Program-made: the position numbers and the translations under genes
In this document: positions 51,436 through 60,531 of the stretch, piece by piece
Numbering within the stretch: the first letter of the stretch is position 1
How the letters are laid out: each line of letters begins with the position of its first letter
The notes under the pieces: model-generated
What the model saw: the letters and a program-made list of their open reading frames with translations, nothing else
Databases searched by the model: none
What the model was told of the DNA's origin: nothing
NCBI RefSeq assembly: GCF_014352875.1
Contig: NZ_CP060695.1
Location: forward strand, 837,501 to 901,500
Reading direction: 5' to 3'
Length of the DNA stretch: 64,000 nt
DNA from: Polaribacter pectinis
GTDB lineage: Bacteria > Bacteroidota > Bacteroidia > Flavobacteriales > Flavobacteriaceae

Positions 51436-51512
51436 GGGCGTTTTAACGGGCTTTCCACTATATCTTTTTTCCGAAAAAGAAAAAAGGATGCCGTTTCAAT
51501 CCCTAACGCTCA
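51436..51512. repeat. Palindromic intergenic repeat, family A copy 3 (most complete)
   Basis: The element starts GGGCGTTTTAACGGGCTTTCC and closes GGATGCCGTTTCAATC, then CCTAACGCTC, with T-run and A-run arms pairing around CCGAAAAAG in the centre. The ends GGGCGTT and AACGCTC are near-inverses. It occupies almost all the hisG-hisD gap and can fold into a long hairpin that could trim or slow transcription into hisD. Confidence 0.75.
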
Positions 51513-51537
51513 CGCAAGTTTATAAGAGAATAGAATT

Positions 51538-52824
51538 ATGAAAATAATCAATAATCCATCTAAAAAAGACTGGACTTCAATATTACAAAGACCAACAAAA
51601 ACGGTTGATGATATTGAAACAACAGTAAATCAAGTTTTTGATGATGTAAAAAGAAACGGAGATCTTGCAATCGAAAAATACACATCAATTTTCGATGGTG
51701 TTTCTTTAGAAAATAATTTAGTTTCAGAACAAGAAATTAAAGAGGCAATCAATTTAGTTTCATCAGAATTAAAAGACGCTATAAACGTTGCAAAAGAAAA
51801 TGTTACCAAGTTTCATACAGCTCAAAAAACAGAAAAAGTTTCAGTAGAAACTACAAACGGAGTTTCTTGTTGGCAAGAAAAAAGACCAATTCAAAAAGTT
51901 GGTTTGTATATTCCTGGAGGAACAGCACCACTTTTTTCAACAGTTTTAATGTTGGCAATTCCTGCACAAATTGCAGGCTGTAAAGAAATAGTTTTGTGTT
52001 CTCCACCAAATAAAGAAGGAAAAATTCACCCAGCAATTTTATATACTGCAAATTTATGTGGAGTAACAAAAATTATAAAAGTTGGCGGAATTCAAGCTGT
52101 TGCAGGATTAACATTTGGTACAGAAACAATTCCACAAGTTTATAAAATATTTGGTCCAGGAAACCAATTTGTAACGGTTGCAAAACAACTTTCTACAAAA
52201 CATGGTGTTGCAATTGATATGCCAGCAGGACCAAGTGAATTATTAGTTGTCGCAGACGATTCTGCAAACGCGAGTTATGTTGCAGCAGATTTATTGAGTC
52301 AAGCAGAACATGGTGCAGATAGTCAAGTTATTTTAGTTTCTACATCGAAAGAACTTATTAATGAGGTTTCGAGTGAGATTCTAAAACAGCTAGAAAACCT
52401 GCCAAGAAAAGAAACTGCTCAAAAAGCAATTGATAATTCAAAATCTATTTTTGTAGAAACAGATGAAATCGCTTTGGAGTTAATTAACGAATATGGCCCA
52501 GAACACTTTATTGTTTGTACAAATAATAATGATTATTATATAGATAACATAGAAAACGCAGGTTCTGTTTTTATAGGTAATTACACGCCAGAAAGCGCAG
52601 GAGATTATGCATCAGGAACAAACCATACTTTACCAACAAACGGGTTTTCCAAAGCTTATTCTGGAGTGAATTTAGATAGTTTTACAAAAAGTATTACATT
52701 TCAAAAAATAACAAAAGAAGGGATTTTAAATATAGGAAATTCTATAGAATTAATGGCAGCTGCAGAAGGTTTAGAAGCACATAAAAATGCGGTAACTTTA
52801 CGTTTAAAAGATTTAAAATCATGA
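51538..52824 (+). CDS. hisD: Histidinol dehydrogenase
   Basis: HisD oxidises histidinol to histidine in two NAD+-dependent steps and binds zinc. The 428-residue sequence has KVGLYIPGGTAPLFSTVLMLAIPA, the family signature region (KIFGPGNQFVTVAK, IDMPAGPSELLVVAD), the zinc ligand region SQAEHGADSQ, and EYGPEHFIV with SGTNHTLPTNGFSKAYSGV. Length normal. Its stop overlaps the hisC start by four bases. Confidence 0.96.
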   Translation: MKIINNPSKKDWTSILQRPTKTVDDIETTVNQVFDDVKRNGDLAIEKYTSIFDGVSLENNLVSEQEIKEAINLVSSELKDAINVAKENVTKFHTAQKTEKVSVETTNGVSCWQEKRPIQKVGLYIPGGTAPLFSTVLMLAIPAQIAGCKEIVLCSPPNKEGKIHPAILYTANLCGVTKIIKVGGIQAVAGLTFGTETIPQVYKIFGPGNQFVTVAKQLSTKHGVAIDMPAGPSELLVVADDSANASYVAADLLSQAEHGADSQVILVSTSKELINEVSSEILKQLENLPRKETAQKAIDNSKSIFVETDEIALELINEYGPEHFIVCTNNNDYYIDNIENAGSVFIGNYTPESAGDYASGTNHTLPTNGFSKAYSGVNLDSFTKSITFQKITKEGILNIGNSIELMAAAEGLEAHKNAVTLRLKDLKS

Positions 52825-53858
52825 ATATTTTAAATTTAGTTAGAGAAAATATAAAATCTCTAAAACCTTATTCATCAGCAAGAGATGAATATAAAGATGC
52901 AACATCAGATGATATGATTTTCTTGGATGCCAATGAAAATCCGTTTGAAAATGGCGTAAATCGTTATCCAGATCCGCAGCAAAATTCAGTAAAAGATTTA
53001 TTATCAGAAATTAAAAAAGTTGACAAGAAAAATATTCTTTTAGGAAATGGAAGTGATGAAGTTTTAGATTTAATTTTTAGAGCTTTTTGCGAACCTAAAG
53101 AAGATAATATCATCACATTACCACCAACATATGGAATGTATTCTGTGTTGGCAAACATCAATAATATAGAAAATAAAACCGTTTTATTAACGGAAGATTT
53201 TCAACCAAAAGTTGAACAAATTTTTGAGAAAGTAGATAAAAACAGTAAAATCTTGTTTTTATGTTCTCCAAATAATCCTTCAGGAAATAGTTTTTCAACA
53301 AATAAAGTAGAAGAATTATTAAAGAAATTTAATGGTTTGGTTGTTATTGATGAAGCATATATCGATTTTTCAGAAGAGAAAAGTTGGTTAGAAAGATTAG
53401 AAGAATTTCCTAATTTAATTATTACACAAACGTTGTCTAAAGCCTATGGTTTGGCGGGAATTAGACTAGGTGTTTGTTATGCATCTGAAGAAATTATAGC
53501 AATTTTAAATAATATAAAACCACCTTATAATGTAAACGAGTTAACGCAGCAAAAAGCAATTGAGCGTTTACAAAAAGTGGAAGAAGTACAGCAAGAAATC
53601 ATTGAAATTAAAGCAGAAAGAAATCAGCTTTTAGAAAGTTTAAAAGAAATTGATTTCATCAACACAATTTATCCAACAGACTGTAATTTTGTGTTAGTAA
53701 AGGTTGATGATGCTACAAAACGTTACAATCAATTAATTAAAAAAGGAATTGTAATTAGAAATAGAACAACACAGCCTTTGTGTGAGAATACATTACGTTT
53801 TACAGTTGGAACAAGTTTGGAGAATGAGAGATTACTTCAAGCTTTAAAAGAAATTTAA
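52821..53858 (+). CDS. hisC: Histidinol-phosphate aminotransferase
   Basis: HisC is a PLP-dependent fold-type I aminotransferase that converts imidazole acetol phosphate and glutamate to histidinol phosphate. The 345-residue sequence shows LDANENPFENG, LLGNGSDEVLDLIFRAF (PLP phosphate loop), CSPNNPSGN, VIDEAYIDF, and the PLP lysine in TQTLSKAYGLAGIRLG. It overlaps hisD by four bases and abuts hisB. Confidence 0.95.
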   Translation: MNILNLVRENIKSLKPYSSARDEYKDATSDDMIFLDANENPFENGVNRYPDPQQNSVKDLLSEIKKVDKKNILLGNGSDEVLDLIFRAFCEPKEDNIITLPPTYGMYSVLANINNIENKTVLLTEDFQPKVEQIFEKVDKNSKILFLCSPNNPSGNSFSTNKVEELLKKFNGLVVIDEAYIDFSEEKSWLERLEEFPNLIITQTLSKAYGLAGIRLGVCYASEEIIAILNNIKPPYNVNELTQQKAIERLQKVEEVQQEIIEIKAERNQLLESLKEIDFINTIYPTDCNFVLVKVDDATKRYNQLIKKGIVIRNRTTQPLCENTLRFTVGTSLENERLLQALKEI

Positions 53859-54995
53859 ATGAAAAAAGTATTATTTATAGACAGAGATGGAACTTTGGTG
53901 TTAGAACCGCCAGTAGATTATCAATTAGATAGTTTAGAAAAGTTAGAATATTATCCAAAAGTATTTCAATATATGGCAAAAATTGCCAAAGAATTGAACT
54001 ATGAATTGGTTATGGTTACCAATCAAGATGGTTTAGGAACTGATTCATTTCCTGAAGATACTTTTTGGCCAGCTCAAAATAAAATTATTTCAGCATTCGA
54101 AAAAGAAGGTGTTGTTTTTTCTGAAATTCTAATTGATAAAACGTTTCCACACGAAAATGCTGAAACTCGTAAACCAAGAATTGGTTTACTAACAAAGTAT
54201 TTTTCTGATGAGTATGATTTAGAAAATTCTTTTGTTTTAGGAGACAGAATTACAGACATGGAGTTGGCGAAGAATTTAGGTTGTAAAGGAATTTTCTTAT
54301 CAGAAGACCCTGAATTAGGGGCAGATGAAATAGAAACTTCTAAACAAGAAATTTTAGATTGTATTGCTTTAACAAGCACAGATTGGAAAGTAATTTATGA
54401 GTTTCTAAAATTAGAAGATAGAGTTGCAGAAATCACCAGAAATACGAATGAAACGAAGATTTACATCAAACTAAATTTAGACGGTTCAGGTAAAAACGAT
54501 ATTGCTACAGGTTTACACTTTTTCGATCATATGTTAGACCAAATTGGTAGACACGGAAATATGGATTTGACTATTAAAGTTGATGGTGATTTAGAAGTTG
54601 ATGAACACCATACAATTGAAGATACTATGATTGCTTTTGGGGAATTATTCAACAAAGCACTGGGCAATAAATTAGGAATTGAAAGATATGGTTTTTGCTT
54701 ACCAATGGACGATTGTTTAGCGCAAGTGGCAGTTGATTTTGGAGGAAGAAATTGGCTAGAATGGGACGCAGATTTTAAGCGTGAAAAAATTGGCGACATG
54801 CCAACAGAAATGTTTTTTCACTTGTTTAAATCGTTTACAGATGGTGCAAAATGTAATTTAAACATCAAAGCAGAAGGCGTAAATGAACATCATAAAATTG
54901 AAGGAATTTTTAAAGCATTTGCGAAAGCAATGAAAATGGCAGTAAAAAGAGATTCAAATAAGATGTTTTTACCATCTACAAAAGGAATGCTTTAA
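53859..54995 (+). CDS. hisB: Bifunctional histidinol-phosphatase / imidazoleglycerol-phosphate dehydratase
   Basis: The 378-residue fusion performs two steps. The N-terminal HAD domain (about 1-165) is the histidinol phosphatase, with motif [15 protein letters not shown], and [15 protein letters not shown]. The C-terminal domain (about 180-378) is the dehydratase, with [32 protein letters not shown] and the second His motif [16 protein letters not shown]. The arrangement matches the E. coli HisB. It follows hisC without a gap. Confidence 0.96.
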   Translation: MKKVLFIDRDGTLVLEPPVDYQLDSLEKLEYYPKVFQYMAKIAKELNYELVMVTNQDGLGTDSFPEDTFWPAQNKIISAFEKEGVVFSEILIDKTFPHENAETRKPRIGLLTKYFSDEYDLENSFVLGDRITDMELAKNLGCKGIFLSEDPELGADEIETSKQEILDCIALTSTDWKVIYEFLKLEDRVAEITRNTNETKIYIKLNLDGSGKNDIATGLHFFDHMLDQIGRHGNMDLTIKVDGDLEVDEHHTIEDTMIAFGELFNKALGNKLGIERYGFCLPMDDCLAQVAVDFGGRNWLEWDADFKREKIGDMPTEMFFHLFKSFTDGAKCNLNIKAEGVNEHHKIEGIFKAFAKAMKMAVKRDSNKMFLPSTKGML

Positions 54996-55069
54996 AAAGT
55001 GTTGAGTTATCAATTTTTAGTTTTGAGTAATTTAACTTAAAACTAAACACTAAAAATTAAAAACTAATT

Positions 55070-55651
55070 ATGAAACTCATAATTATAAATTACGGAGCAG
55101 GAAACATAAAAAGCATTCAATTTGCTTTTAAAAGATTAGGTGTAGATGCTATTTTATCAAATAATATTGATGAAATTAAAGCTGCTGATAAAGTAATTTT
55201 CCCTGGAGTTGGTGAAGCAAGTTCTGCAATGGAAATGCTGCAAGAAAGTGGTTTAGATAAAGTTATCCCAACTTTAAAACAACCTGTTTTAGGAATTTGT
55301 TTAGGAATGCAATTAATGTGTAATTCTTCTGAAGAAGGAAATACAAAAGGATTAGGTATTTTTGATGTAGAAGTGAAAAAGTTTTCTAAAGCTGTAAAAG
55401 TTCCACAAATGGGATGGAATGTAGTGTATGATTTAAAATCTTCTTTATTTACCGGAATTAAAGAAAGAGAATTTATGTATTTAGTACATAGTTTCTATGC
55501 TGAAAGTTGTGATGAAGCAATTGCAACAACCGATTATGAAATTGAATATGCATCAGCATTACAAAAAGATAATTTTTATGGTGTACAATTTCACCCGGAA
55601 AAAAGTGGAGTAGAAGGAGCACATTTGCTTCAAAACTTCTTAAACTTATAA
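55070..55651 (+). CDS. hisH: Imidazole glycerol phosphate synthase, glutaminase subunit
   Basis: HisH is a class I glutamine amidotransferase supplying ammonia through a tunnel to HisF. The 193 residues show YGAGNIKSIQFAFKRLG, the nucleophile Cys in GICLGMQLM, PQMGWNVV, and His-Glu in YGVQFHPEKSG. The 74-base gap from hisB contains an AT-rich short direct pattern only. A RidA-like gene follows after nine bases. Confidence 0.95.
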   Translation: MKLIIINYGAGNIKSIQFAFKRLGVDAILSNNIDEIKAADKVIFPGVGEASSAMEMLQESGLDKVIPTLKQPVLGICLGMQLMCNSSEEGNTKGLGIFDVEVKKFSKAVKVPQMGWNVVYDLKSSLFTGIKEREFMYLVHSFYAESCDEAIATTDYEIEYASALQKDNFYGVQFHPEKSGVEGAHLLQNFLNL

Positions 55652-55660
55652 TAATTAATT

Positions 55661-56041
55661 ATGGCAAGAAAATTAATAAGTTCAGGGTCTTCATTCGAAA
55701 AAGAAATTGGATATTCAAGAGCTGTAGTAGAAGGAGATTGGATTTTTGTTTCTGGAACAACTGGTTTCAATTATCATGATATGACCATTGCTGATGATGT
55801 TGTAAATCAAACTGAGCAATGTTTAAAAAATATAGAAGAAGTTTTAGAACAAGCTGGCTCTAGCATGAGTAAAATAGTACGTGTAACTTATATTTTACCA
55901 GATGCTTCAGAATTTGAACAAACTTGGCCTGTTTTAAAAAAATATTTAGGGGAAATAAGACCTTCAGCAACAATGTTTGCTGCTGGATTGGCGGATCCGA
56001 GAATGAAAATAGAAATTCAAGTTACTGCATTAAATAAATAG
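55661..56041 (+). CDS. RidA-like protein inserted in the his operon
   Basis: A 126-residue YjgF/RidA/UK114-fold protein: [51 protein letters not shown], and the C-terminal [26 protein letters not shown]. Canonical RidA enzymes, which hydrolyse reactive imines and enamines, have an Arg in the PAR part of the RPART-type motif; here it reads PSA, so the carboxylate-binding Arg is missing. The protein therefore belongs to a divergent Rid subgroup with no proven deaminase activity. It sits between hisH and hisA with two bases to hisA, so it is clearly part of the operon. Confidence 0.85.
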   Translation: MARKLISSGSSFEKEIGYSRAVVEGDWIFVSGTTGFNYHDMTIADDVVNQTEQCLKNIEEVLEQAGSSMSKIVRVTYILPDASEFEQTWPVLKKYLGEIRPSATMFAAGLADPRMKIEIQVTALNK

Positions 56042-56043
56042 TT

Positions 56044-56781
56044 ATGAGAATAATACCAGCCATAGATATTATTGACGGAAAGTGTGTTCGTTTAACAAAA
56101 GGCGATTACAATACCAAGAAAATATATAATGAAAGCCCGTTAGAAGTTGCCAAAGAATTTGAAGCTGCAGGAATAGAATATTTACACGTTGTAGATTTAG
56201 ATGGCGCAAAAGCGAGCGAGATTATCAACTATAAAGTTTTAGAGCAAATTGCATCAAAAACTAACTTAAAAATTGATTTTGGTGGTGGTTTAAAGTCTGA
56301 TAAAGATTTGGAAATTGCTTTTAATTCAGGAGCTAATCAAATTACTGGAGGTAGTATTGCTGTGAAAAACTCAACGATTTTTGAAAGTTGGATTTCAACA
56401 TATGGATCTCAAAAAATTATTTTAGGAGCAGATTTTTATCCAGATAATACTGGAGGAAAAATAGCAACAAATGGATGGCAAGAAGAAAGTACTTTAGAAT
56501 TGATTCCTTTTATCGCAGATTATCATAAAAAGGGAATTCAATATGTTATTTGTACAGATATTTCTAAAGACGGAATGTTACAAGGCCCAAGTTTTGATAT
56601 TTATAAAGAAGTTTTATCCGAAGTAAAGGGTTTAAAATTGATAGCTTCTGGTGGAATTTCAACATTTGATGAATTACCAAAATTAGCAGAAAATGGTTGC
56701 GAAGGTGTAATTATTGGAAAAGCTATTTATGAAAATAAAATAAGCTTAAAACAATTAGAAAACTTCATTTTAAATAAATAA
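56044..56781 (+). CDS. hisA: ProFAR isomerase (HisA)
   Basis: HisA isomerises the ProFAR intermediate by an Amadori rearrangement. The 245-residue TIM barrel shows [21 protein letters not shown] with the catalytic Asp, [40 protein letters not shown] with the second Asp, and [13 protein letters not shown]. It overlaps neither neighbour; one base lies before hisF. Confidence 0.96.
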   Translation: MRIIPAIDIIDGKCVRLTKGDYNTKKIYNESPLEVAKEFEAAGIEYLHVVDLDGAKASEIINYKVLEQIASKTNLKIDFGGGLKSDKDLEIAFNSGANQITGGSIAVKNSTIFESWISTYGSQKIILGADFYPDNTGGKIATNGWQEESTLELIPFIADYHKKGIQYVICTDISKDGMLQGPSFDIYKEVLSEVKGLKLIASGGISTFDELPKLAENGCEGVIIGKAIYENKISLKQLENFILNK

Positions 56782-56782
56782 A

Positions 56783-57538
56783 ATGCTTACAAAAAGAATA
56801 ATTCCTTGTTTAGATATTAAAAACGGAAGAACTGTAAAAGGTGTAAATTTCGTTAATTTAATAGATGCTGGAGATCCTGTAGTTTTAGCAAAACAATATG
56901 CTGAATTAGGTGCAGATGAATTGGTTTTTCTTGATATTTCTGCCACTTTAGAAGGAAGAAAAACAATGAGAGAAATGGTTTTAAAAGTTGCAGAACAGGT
57001 AAATATTCCATTTACAGTTGGTGGTGGGATTTCTTCTGTGGAAGATGTAGATTTGTTATTACAATGTGGAGCAGATAAGGTTTCAATAAATTCATCAGCA
57101 ATTAAAAGACCAGATTTAGTGAATGAATTATCTAATAAATTCGGAAGTCAATGTGTGGTAGTTGCAATTGATGCAAAACAGATTGATGGAGAATGGATTG
57201 TACATTTGGCTGGAGGAACCATTCCAACAGAACTCAATTTATTTGAATGGGCAAAAGAAGTAGAAAAACGTGGTGCAGGAGAAATTTTGTTCACTTCTAT
57301 GAATAATGATGGTACAAAAGCAGGTTTTGCCAATGAAGCTTTAGCAAAATTATCAACCGAATTAAACATTCCAATTATTGCTTCTGGTGGCGCAGGAACA
57401 GTGCAACATTTTATAGATACATTTGTTGATGGAAAATCTGATGCAGCTTTGGCAGCAAGCGTTTTTCATTTTGGTGAGATTCCGATTTTAGAATTAAAAC
57501 AAGAATTAAAAGAGAATAATATTCCTGTAAGAATTTAG
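56783..57538 (+). CDS. hisF: Imidazole glycerol phosphate synthase, cyclase subunit
   Basis: HisF forms imidazole glycerol phosphate and AICAR from PRFAR and ammonia delivered by HisH. The 251-residue TIM barrel has [19 protein letters not shown] with the catalytic Asp11, [35 protein letters not shown] with the second catalytic Asp, and [14 protein letters not shown] family B repeat separates it from hisIE. Confidence 0.96.
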   Translation: MLTKRIIPCLDIKNGRTVKGVNFVNLIDAGDPVVLAKQYAELGADELVFLDISATLEGRKTMREMVLKVAEQVNIPFTVGGGISSVEDVDLLLQCGADKVSINSSAIKRPDLVNELSNKFGSQCVVVAIDAKQIDGEWIVHLAGGTIPTELNLFEWAKEVEKRGAGEILFTSMNNDGTKAGFANEALAKLSTELNIPIIASGGAGTVQHFIDTFVDGKSDAALAASVFHFGEIPILELKQELKENNIPVRI

Positions 57539-57545
57539 AGTGTTT

Positions 57546-57595
57546 GTTCGAGCGCAGTCGAGAACTTATAACCTCTAGACTACGCTCGAGGAGAC
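57546..57595. repeat. Palindromic repeat, family B copy 1
   Basis: TCGAGCGCAGTCGAGA (57548-57563) and TCTAGACTACGCTCGA (57574-57589) pair with two mismatches. The element fills the hisF-hisIE gap. It matches copy 2 at 58231-58303, and I recall similar sequences in other flavobacterial genomes. Confidence 0.75.
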
Positions 57596-57611
57596 ATAGA
57601 AAATAAAAATT

Positions 57612-58211
57612 ATGAAGATAGATTTCAATAAAAATAACGATGGATTAGTTCCTGCAATCATACAAGATGCAACCACAAAAAATGTGTTGATGTTGGGTTA
57701 TATGAATGAAGAAGCTTTTGCTAAAACTCAAGAAACAAAATTAGTAACATTTTTTAGTAGAACTAAAAATAGACTCTGGACAAAAGGTGAAGAAAGTGGA
57801 AATGTGTTGAATTTAGTCGATATAAAGTTAGATTGCGATAACGATACTTTGTTGATTCAAGTAAATCCAAATGGACCAACTTGTCATAAAGGTTCAGATA
57901 CTTGTTGGAACGAAGAAAATAAATCGAATTATGGTTTCTTTTCAACTTTAGAAAATGTAATTACAGAAAGAGTTGCGAATAAAGACACTCAAAAATCTTA
58001 CGTTGCAAGTTTATTTGCAAAAGGAATAAGTAAAGTGGCACAAAAAGTAGGAGAGGAAGCAGTGGAAACTGTTATTGAAGCAATGGACAATAATGATGAA
58101 TTATTCTTATATGAATCTGCAGATTTGATGTTTCACTATTTAATGTTATTACAAGCGAAAGGTTTTACTTTAAAAGATATTGAAGCAGAATTGATGAAAA
58201 GACAGAAGTGA
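57612..58211 (+). CDS. hisIE: Bifunctional phosphoribosyl-AMP cyclohydrolase / phosphoribosyl-ATP pyrophosphatase
   Basis: The 199-residue fusion does the second and third steps of the pathway. The N-terminal HisI domain (about 1-105) shows MLGYMNEEAFAKT, TFFSRTKNRLWTKGEESGN, and the metal ligands DCDNDTLLIQV with GPTCHKGSDTCW. The C-terminal HisE domain (about 110-199) is the all-helical MazG-like pyrophosphatase with GISKVAQKVGEEAVETVIEA. It is the last gene of the operon and is flanked by family B repeats on both sides. Confidence 0.96.
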   Translation: MKIDFNKNNDGLVPAIIQDATTKNVLMLGYMNEEAFAKTQETKLVTFFSRTKNRLWTKGEESGNVLNLVDIKLDCDNDTLLIQVNPNGPTCHKGSDTCWNEENKSNYGFFSTLENVITERVANKDTQKSYVASLFAKGISKVAQKVGEEAVETVIEAMDNNDELFLYESADLMFHYLMLLQAKGFTLKDIEAELMKRQK

Positions 58212-58230
58212 AATTAGTTTTTGATTTGTC

Positions 58231-58303
58231 TTCTCGAGCGCAGTCGAGAGGTTATTAAATATTTTCTATTTTAAGAGAGTTCTCGACTGCGCTCGAACTG
58301 ACT
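58231..58303. repeat. Palindromic repeat, family B copy 2
   Basis: TCGAGCGCAGTCGAGA (58234-58249) and TCTCGACTGCGCTCGA (58281-58296) are exact inverses with a 31-base loop. The element lies between the converging hisIE and TPR-like genes and may also act as a bidirectional terminator. Confidence 0.8.
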
Positions 58304-58307
58304 AGAA

Positions 58308-59804
58308 CTATGTTTTCATAAAATCTATAGTGACCAAATACATATCTTGTTTGGTCATTTTAGCTTTTAACCAAGCAAAGAAACTCATCATAAAAATATC
58401 TTCTTTTTCTTTACCAATCCAATTGAAAGAAGTTTCTACTTTATCTTCAAAATCATTACTGGTGATGATTTCTGGGTTTTTATAATAGATTTCAACCAGT
58501 TTTATGAAAGTGATTACTTTCTTCTGATTTATGCTTTTTAAGTGCTTAAAATACGCTCTTTTAAAACTTAGTATTCTTGATTCTACAATATCTATATTTC
58601 CTAAATCGATTTGTAACAAAATTTCTATAATATTCTTTTTTATCGTCCATTCTATGCCTGCTTTTTCAATGTAATACTTGTCTGTATGATAAAATTCCGA
58701 AAATAAATTTTGCGCTTTTTTCAATTCTTTCCTTTGAGAATAAAAGACAATTAGCGACAAATAAATATCCAATTGAGCAATAATATCTATGTTTTTCTGA
58801 TTCGTAAAAGGAATTAACAAATCAATTGCTTTTTCTTGATTTCCACTATAATTGTGGTTTAATGCGAGTAGAAGTTTGTATTTAGGATTATATTCCTTAA
58901 AATATTTGCTTTTTTGTTGTTGCATATGATCGTGCATCAAATCTAAATATTTTAAAGATTGGGTAAATTTCTTATTTCTAAAAAGTGTGTTGGCAATTAG
59001 ATATATAATTTCAATATGATAAAAAAGTTGTTTTTCTTTCGATTTATGGTTTTTCATCAATTCATACGTTTCTAAAAGAAAGGACTCTATATTCCAATAA
59101 TCGAAATTTTGAGCAGAAGAAATATTAGTAATTTGTAAAATTTGATACAAAGGTTTAAAAGAAAAAGAACTTGATATATTAATTTGATGATCTTCTAAAA
59201 CGTTTTCTATCATTGCTTTTATATCGATAATTTTATGTTGGTGCTGAACATCTTGTAACGCTTTTCTAATTTTCGCATACGCAATATTCATTTTTTCTTC
59301 CAACAACAATTGTTGCTGATTTTCTTTAAAATTGATAATAATTTCATCAATATTTAAAGAAGGAATGGCATACGAATACTGAATTTTAGAATGATAAATC
59401 TCATTTAGAATCGTAAATAATTGATGCTCTTTTGCAGTAATTTCGGCTTTTTCTAAAATTTTGTAACCAATAGTAAATTGTCCTTTTTTGAGAAAAACCC
59501 TTGCAGAAATAATGAATTTTATCAATTGCATATCTATAGAATTCTCTTCTTTTAGATTCGAATTTGCTGTAAAATCGATAATAGATTGGAATAATCGCTT
59601 TCTTAAAGCATGTAAAGCTGGTTTGTTGTCTTTTTGGTAGAGTTTTAAGCAAATTTCTTTAGACGATAAATTTTCGGCAATTAATAGTTTTACTAATTGG
59701 ATGTTTTTGGTATCTGCTCTTTTGTTCTTTTTCTCTAAATAAAGGATGAGTTCTTCCTGCTTTTCATTTGTAAAACTTTGTAGTATGTCTTTTATATTTA
59801 TCAT
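58308..59804 (-). CDS. TPR-like helical repeat protein (498 aa)
   Basis: No catalytic motif is recognised. The sequence is nearly all helical, with repeating TPR-like pairs (for example AFKQSLKYLDLMHDHMQQQ-type, NPKYKLLLALNHNYSGNQEKAIDLLIPF, LDIYLSLIVFYSQRKELKKAQNLFSEF). There is no signal peptide, so it is cytoplasmic. The N-terminus (LQSFTNEKQEELILYLEKKNKR) resembles that of related flavobacterial proteins. It is divergent from the YiaAB gene. A 15-bp direct repeat lies across its start and 65 bp upstream. Confidence 0.7.
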   Translation of the reverse strand: MINIKDILQSFTNEKQEELILYLEKKNKRADTKNIQLVKLLIAENLSSKEICLKLYQKDNKPALHALRKRLFQSIIDFTANSNLKEENSIDMQLIKFIISARVFLKKGQFTIGYKILEKAEITAKEHQLFTILNEIYHSKIQYSYAIPSLNIDEIIINFKENQQQLLLEEKMNIAYAKIRKALQDVQHQHKIIDIKAMIENVLEDHQINISSSFSFKPLYQILQITNISSAQNFDYWNIESFLLETYELMKNHKSKEKQLFYHIEIIYLIANTLFRNKKFTQSLKYLDLMHDHMQQQKSKYFKEYNPKYKLLLALNHNYSGNQEKAIDLLIPFTNQKNIDIIAQLDIYLSLIVFYSQRKELKKAQNLFSEFYHTDKYYIEKAGIEWTIKKNIIEILLQIDLGNIDIVESRILSFKRAYFKHLKSINQKKVITFIKLVEIYYKNPEIITSNDFEDKVETSFNWIGKEKEDIFMMSFFAWLKAKMTKQDMYLVTIDFMKT

Positions 59805-59882
59805 TATATCGTCAGTAATAATTATCTATAAATCAATTATTAAAGGTAAATATATTAAATTTAATAAATTATATCGTCAGTA
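59803..59882. repeat. Pair of 15-bp direct repeats in the divergent promoter region
   Basis: ATTATATCGTCAGTA occurs at 59803-59817, overlapping the start codon of the TPR-like gene, and again at 59868-59882, 65 bp apart (about six helical turns). Confidence 0.6.
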
Positions 59883-59954
59883 TTTATAGAAAATAGTATT
59901 TCACAAGTTGTAATTCTATCGCAAATTTGTATCATAATTATTAAACTAAAAATT

Positions 59955-60443
59955 ATGAATTATCAAACAACAGTTTCTGCAAACGAAGAAACTAAAAAAC
60001 AGAAAAACAGTAAAAAATCTAAAGAAGAATTGAACCATAAACCAACACCTGCATATATTGGTGCAAGTTGGGGAGTTGTTATTATTGGACTGCTTTCTTA
60101 TTGCATTGGTTTGTGGAATGCAGGTATGGAATTGAACGAAAAAGGATACTATTTTGCGATTCTTTTAATGGGTATTTACGCTGTTATTTCACTGCAAAAA
60201 GCAGTGAGAGACAAGGCTGAACAAATTAAAGTAAGCGAAATGTATTATGGAATCAGTTGGGTTATTGTAATTGCATCCTTGTTATTATTAATTATCGGTT
60301 TAAGAAATGCCGATTTAGAATTAAGTGAAAAAGGATTCTACGCAATTTCCTATTTATTAAGTTTATTTGGTGCAATTACCGTACAAAAAAACACCAGAGA
60401 TATCGATTTTATCAACACTAAAAGTGAAGAAGAAAATAGTTAG
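59955..60443 (+). CDS. YiaA/YiaB-family inner membrane protein
   Basis: A 162-residue protein with two YiaAB modules, each with two membrane helices: AYIGASWGVVIIGLLSYCIGLWNAGMELNEKGYYFAILLMGIYAVISLQKAVRDK and a second module starting MYYGISWVIVIASLLLLIIGLRNADLELSEKGFY, truncated here to key words. The N-terminal 35 residues are charged. YiaAB proteins are small inner membrane proteins of unknown function. Confidence 0.88.
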   Translation: MNYQTTVSANEETKKQKNSKKSKEELNHKPTPAYIGASWGVVIIGLLSYCIGLWNAGMELNEKGYYFAILLMGIYAVISLQKAVRDKAEQIKVSEMYYGISWVIVIASLLLLIIGLRNADLELSEKGFYAISYLLSLFGAITVQKNTRDIDFINTKSEEENS

Positions 60444-60465
60444 TTTGATAATGGTTTTAAATCCA

Positions 60466-60496
60466 AAACCTCACAAGTAAAATGCTTGTGGGGTTT
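60466..60496 (+). terminator. Possible terminator after the YiaAB gene
   Basis: AAACCTCACAAG and CTTGTGGGGTTT pair with one G-U; only three T follow, so it is a weak terminator. Confidence 0.5.
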
Positions 60497-60531
60497 AAAA
60501 AAATAGTAACTTTATTTAAAAATCTAATTCT

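Noticed and set aside
10725..51512. Family A copies considered as CRISPR repeats
   Set aside because: Copies are tens of kilobases apart, have no regular spacers and no cas genes near them.
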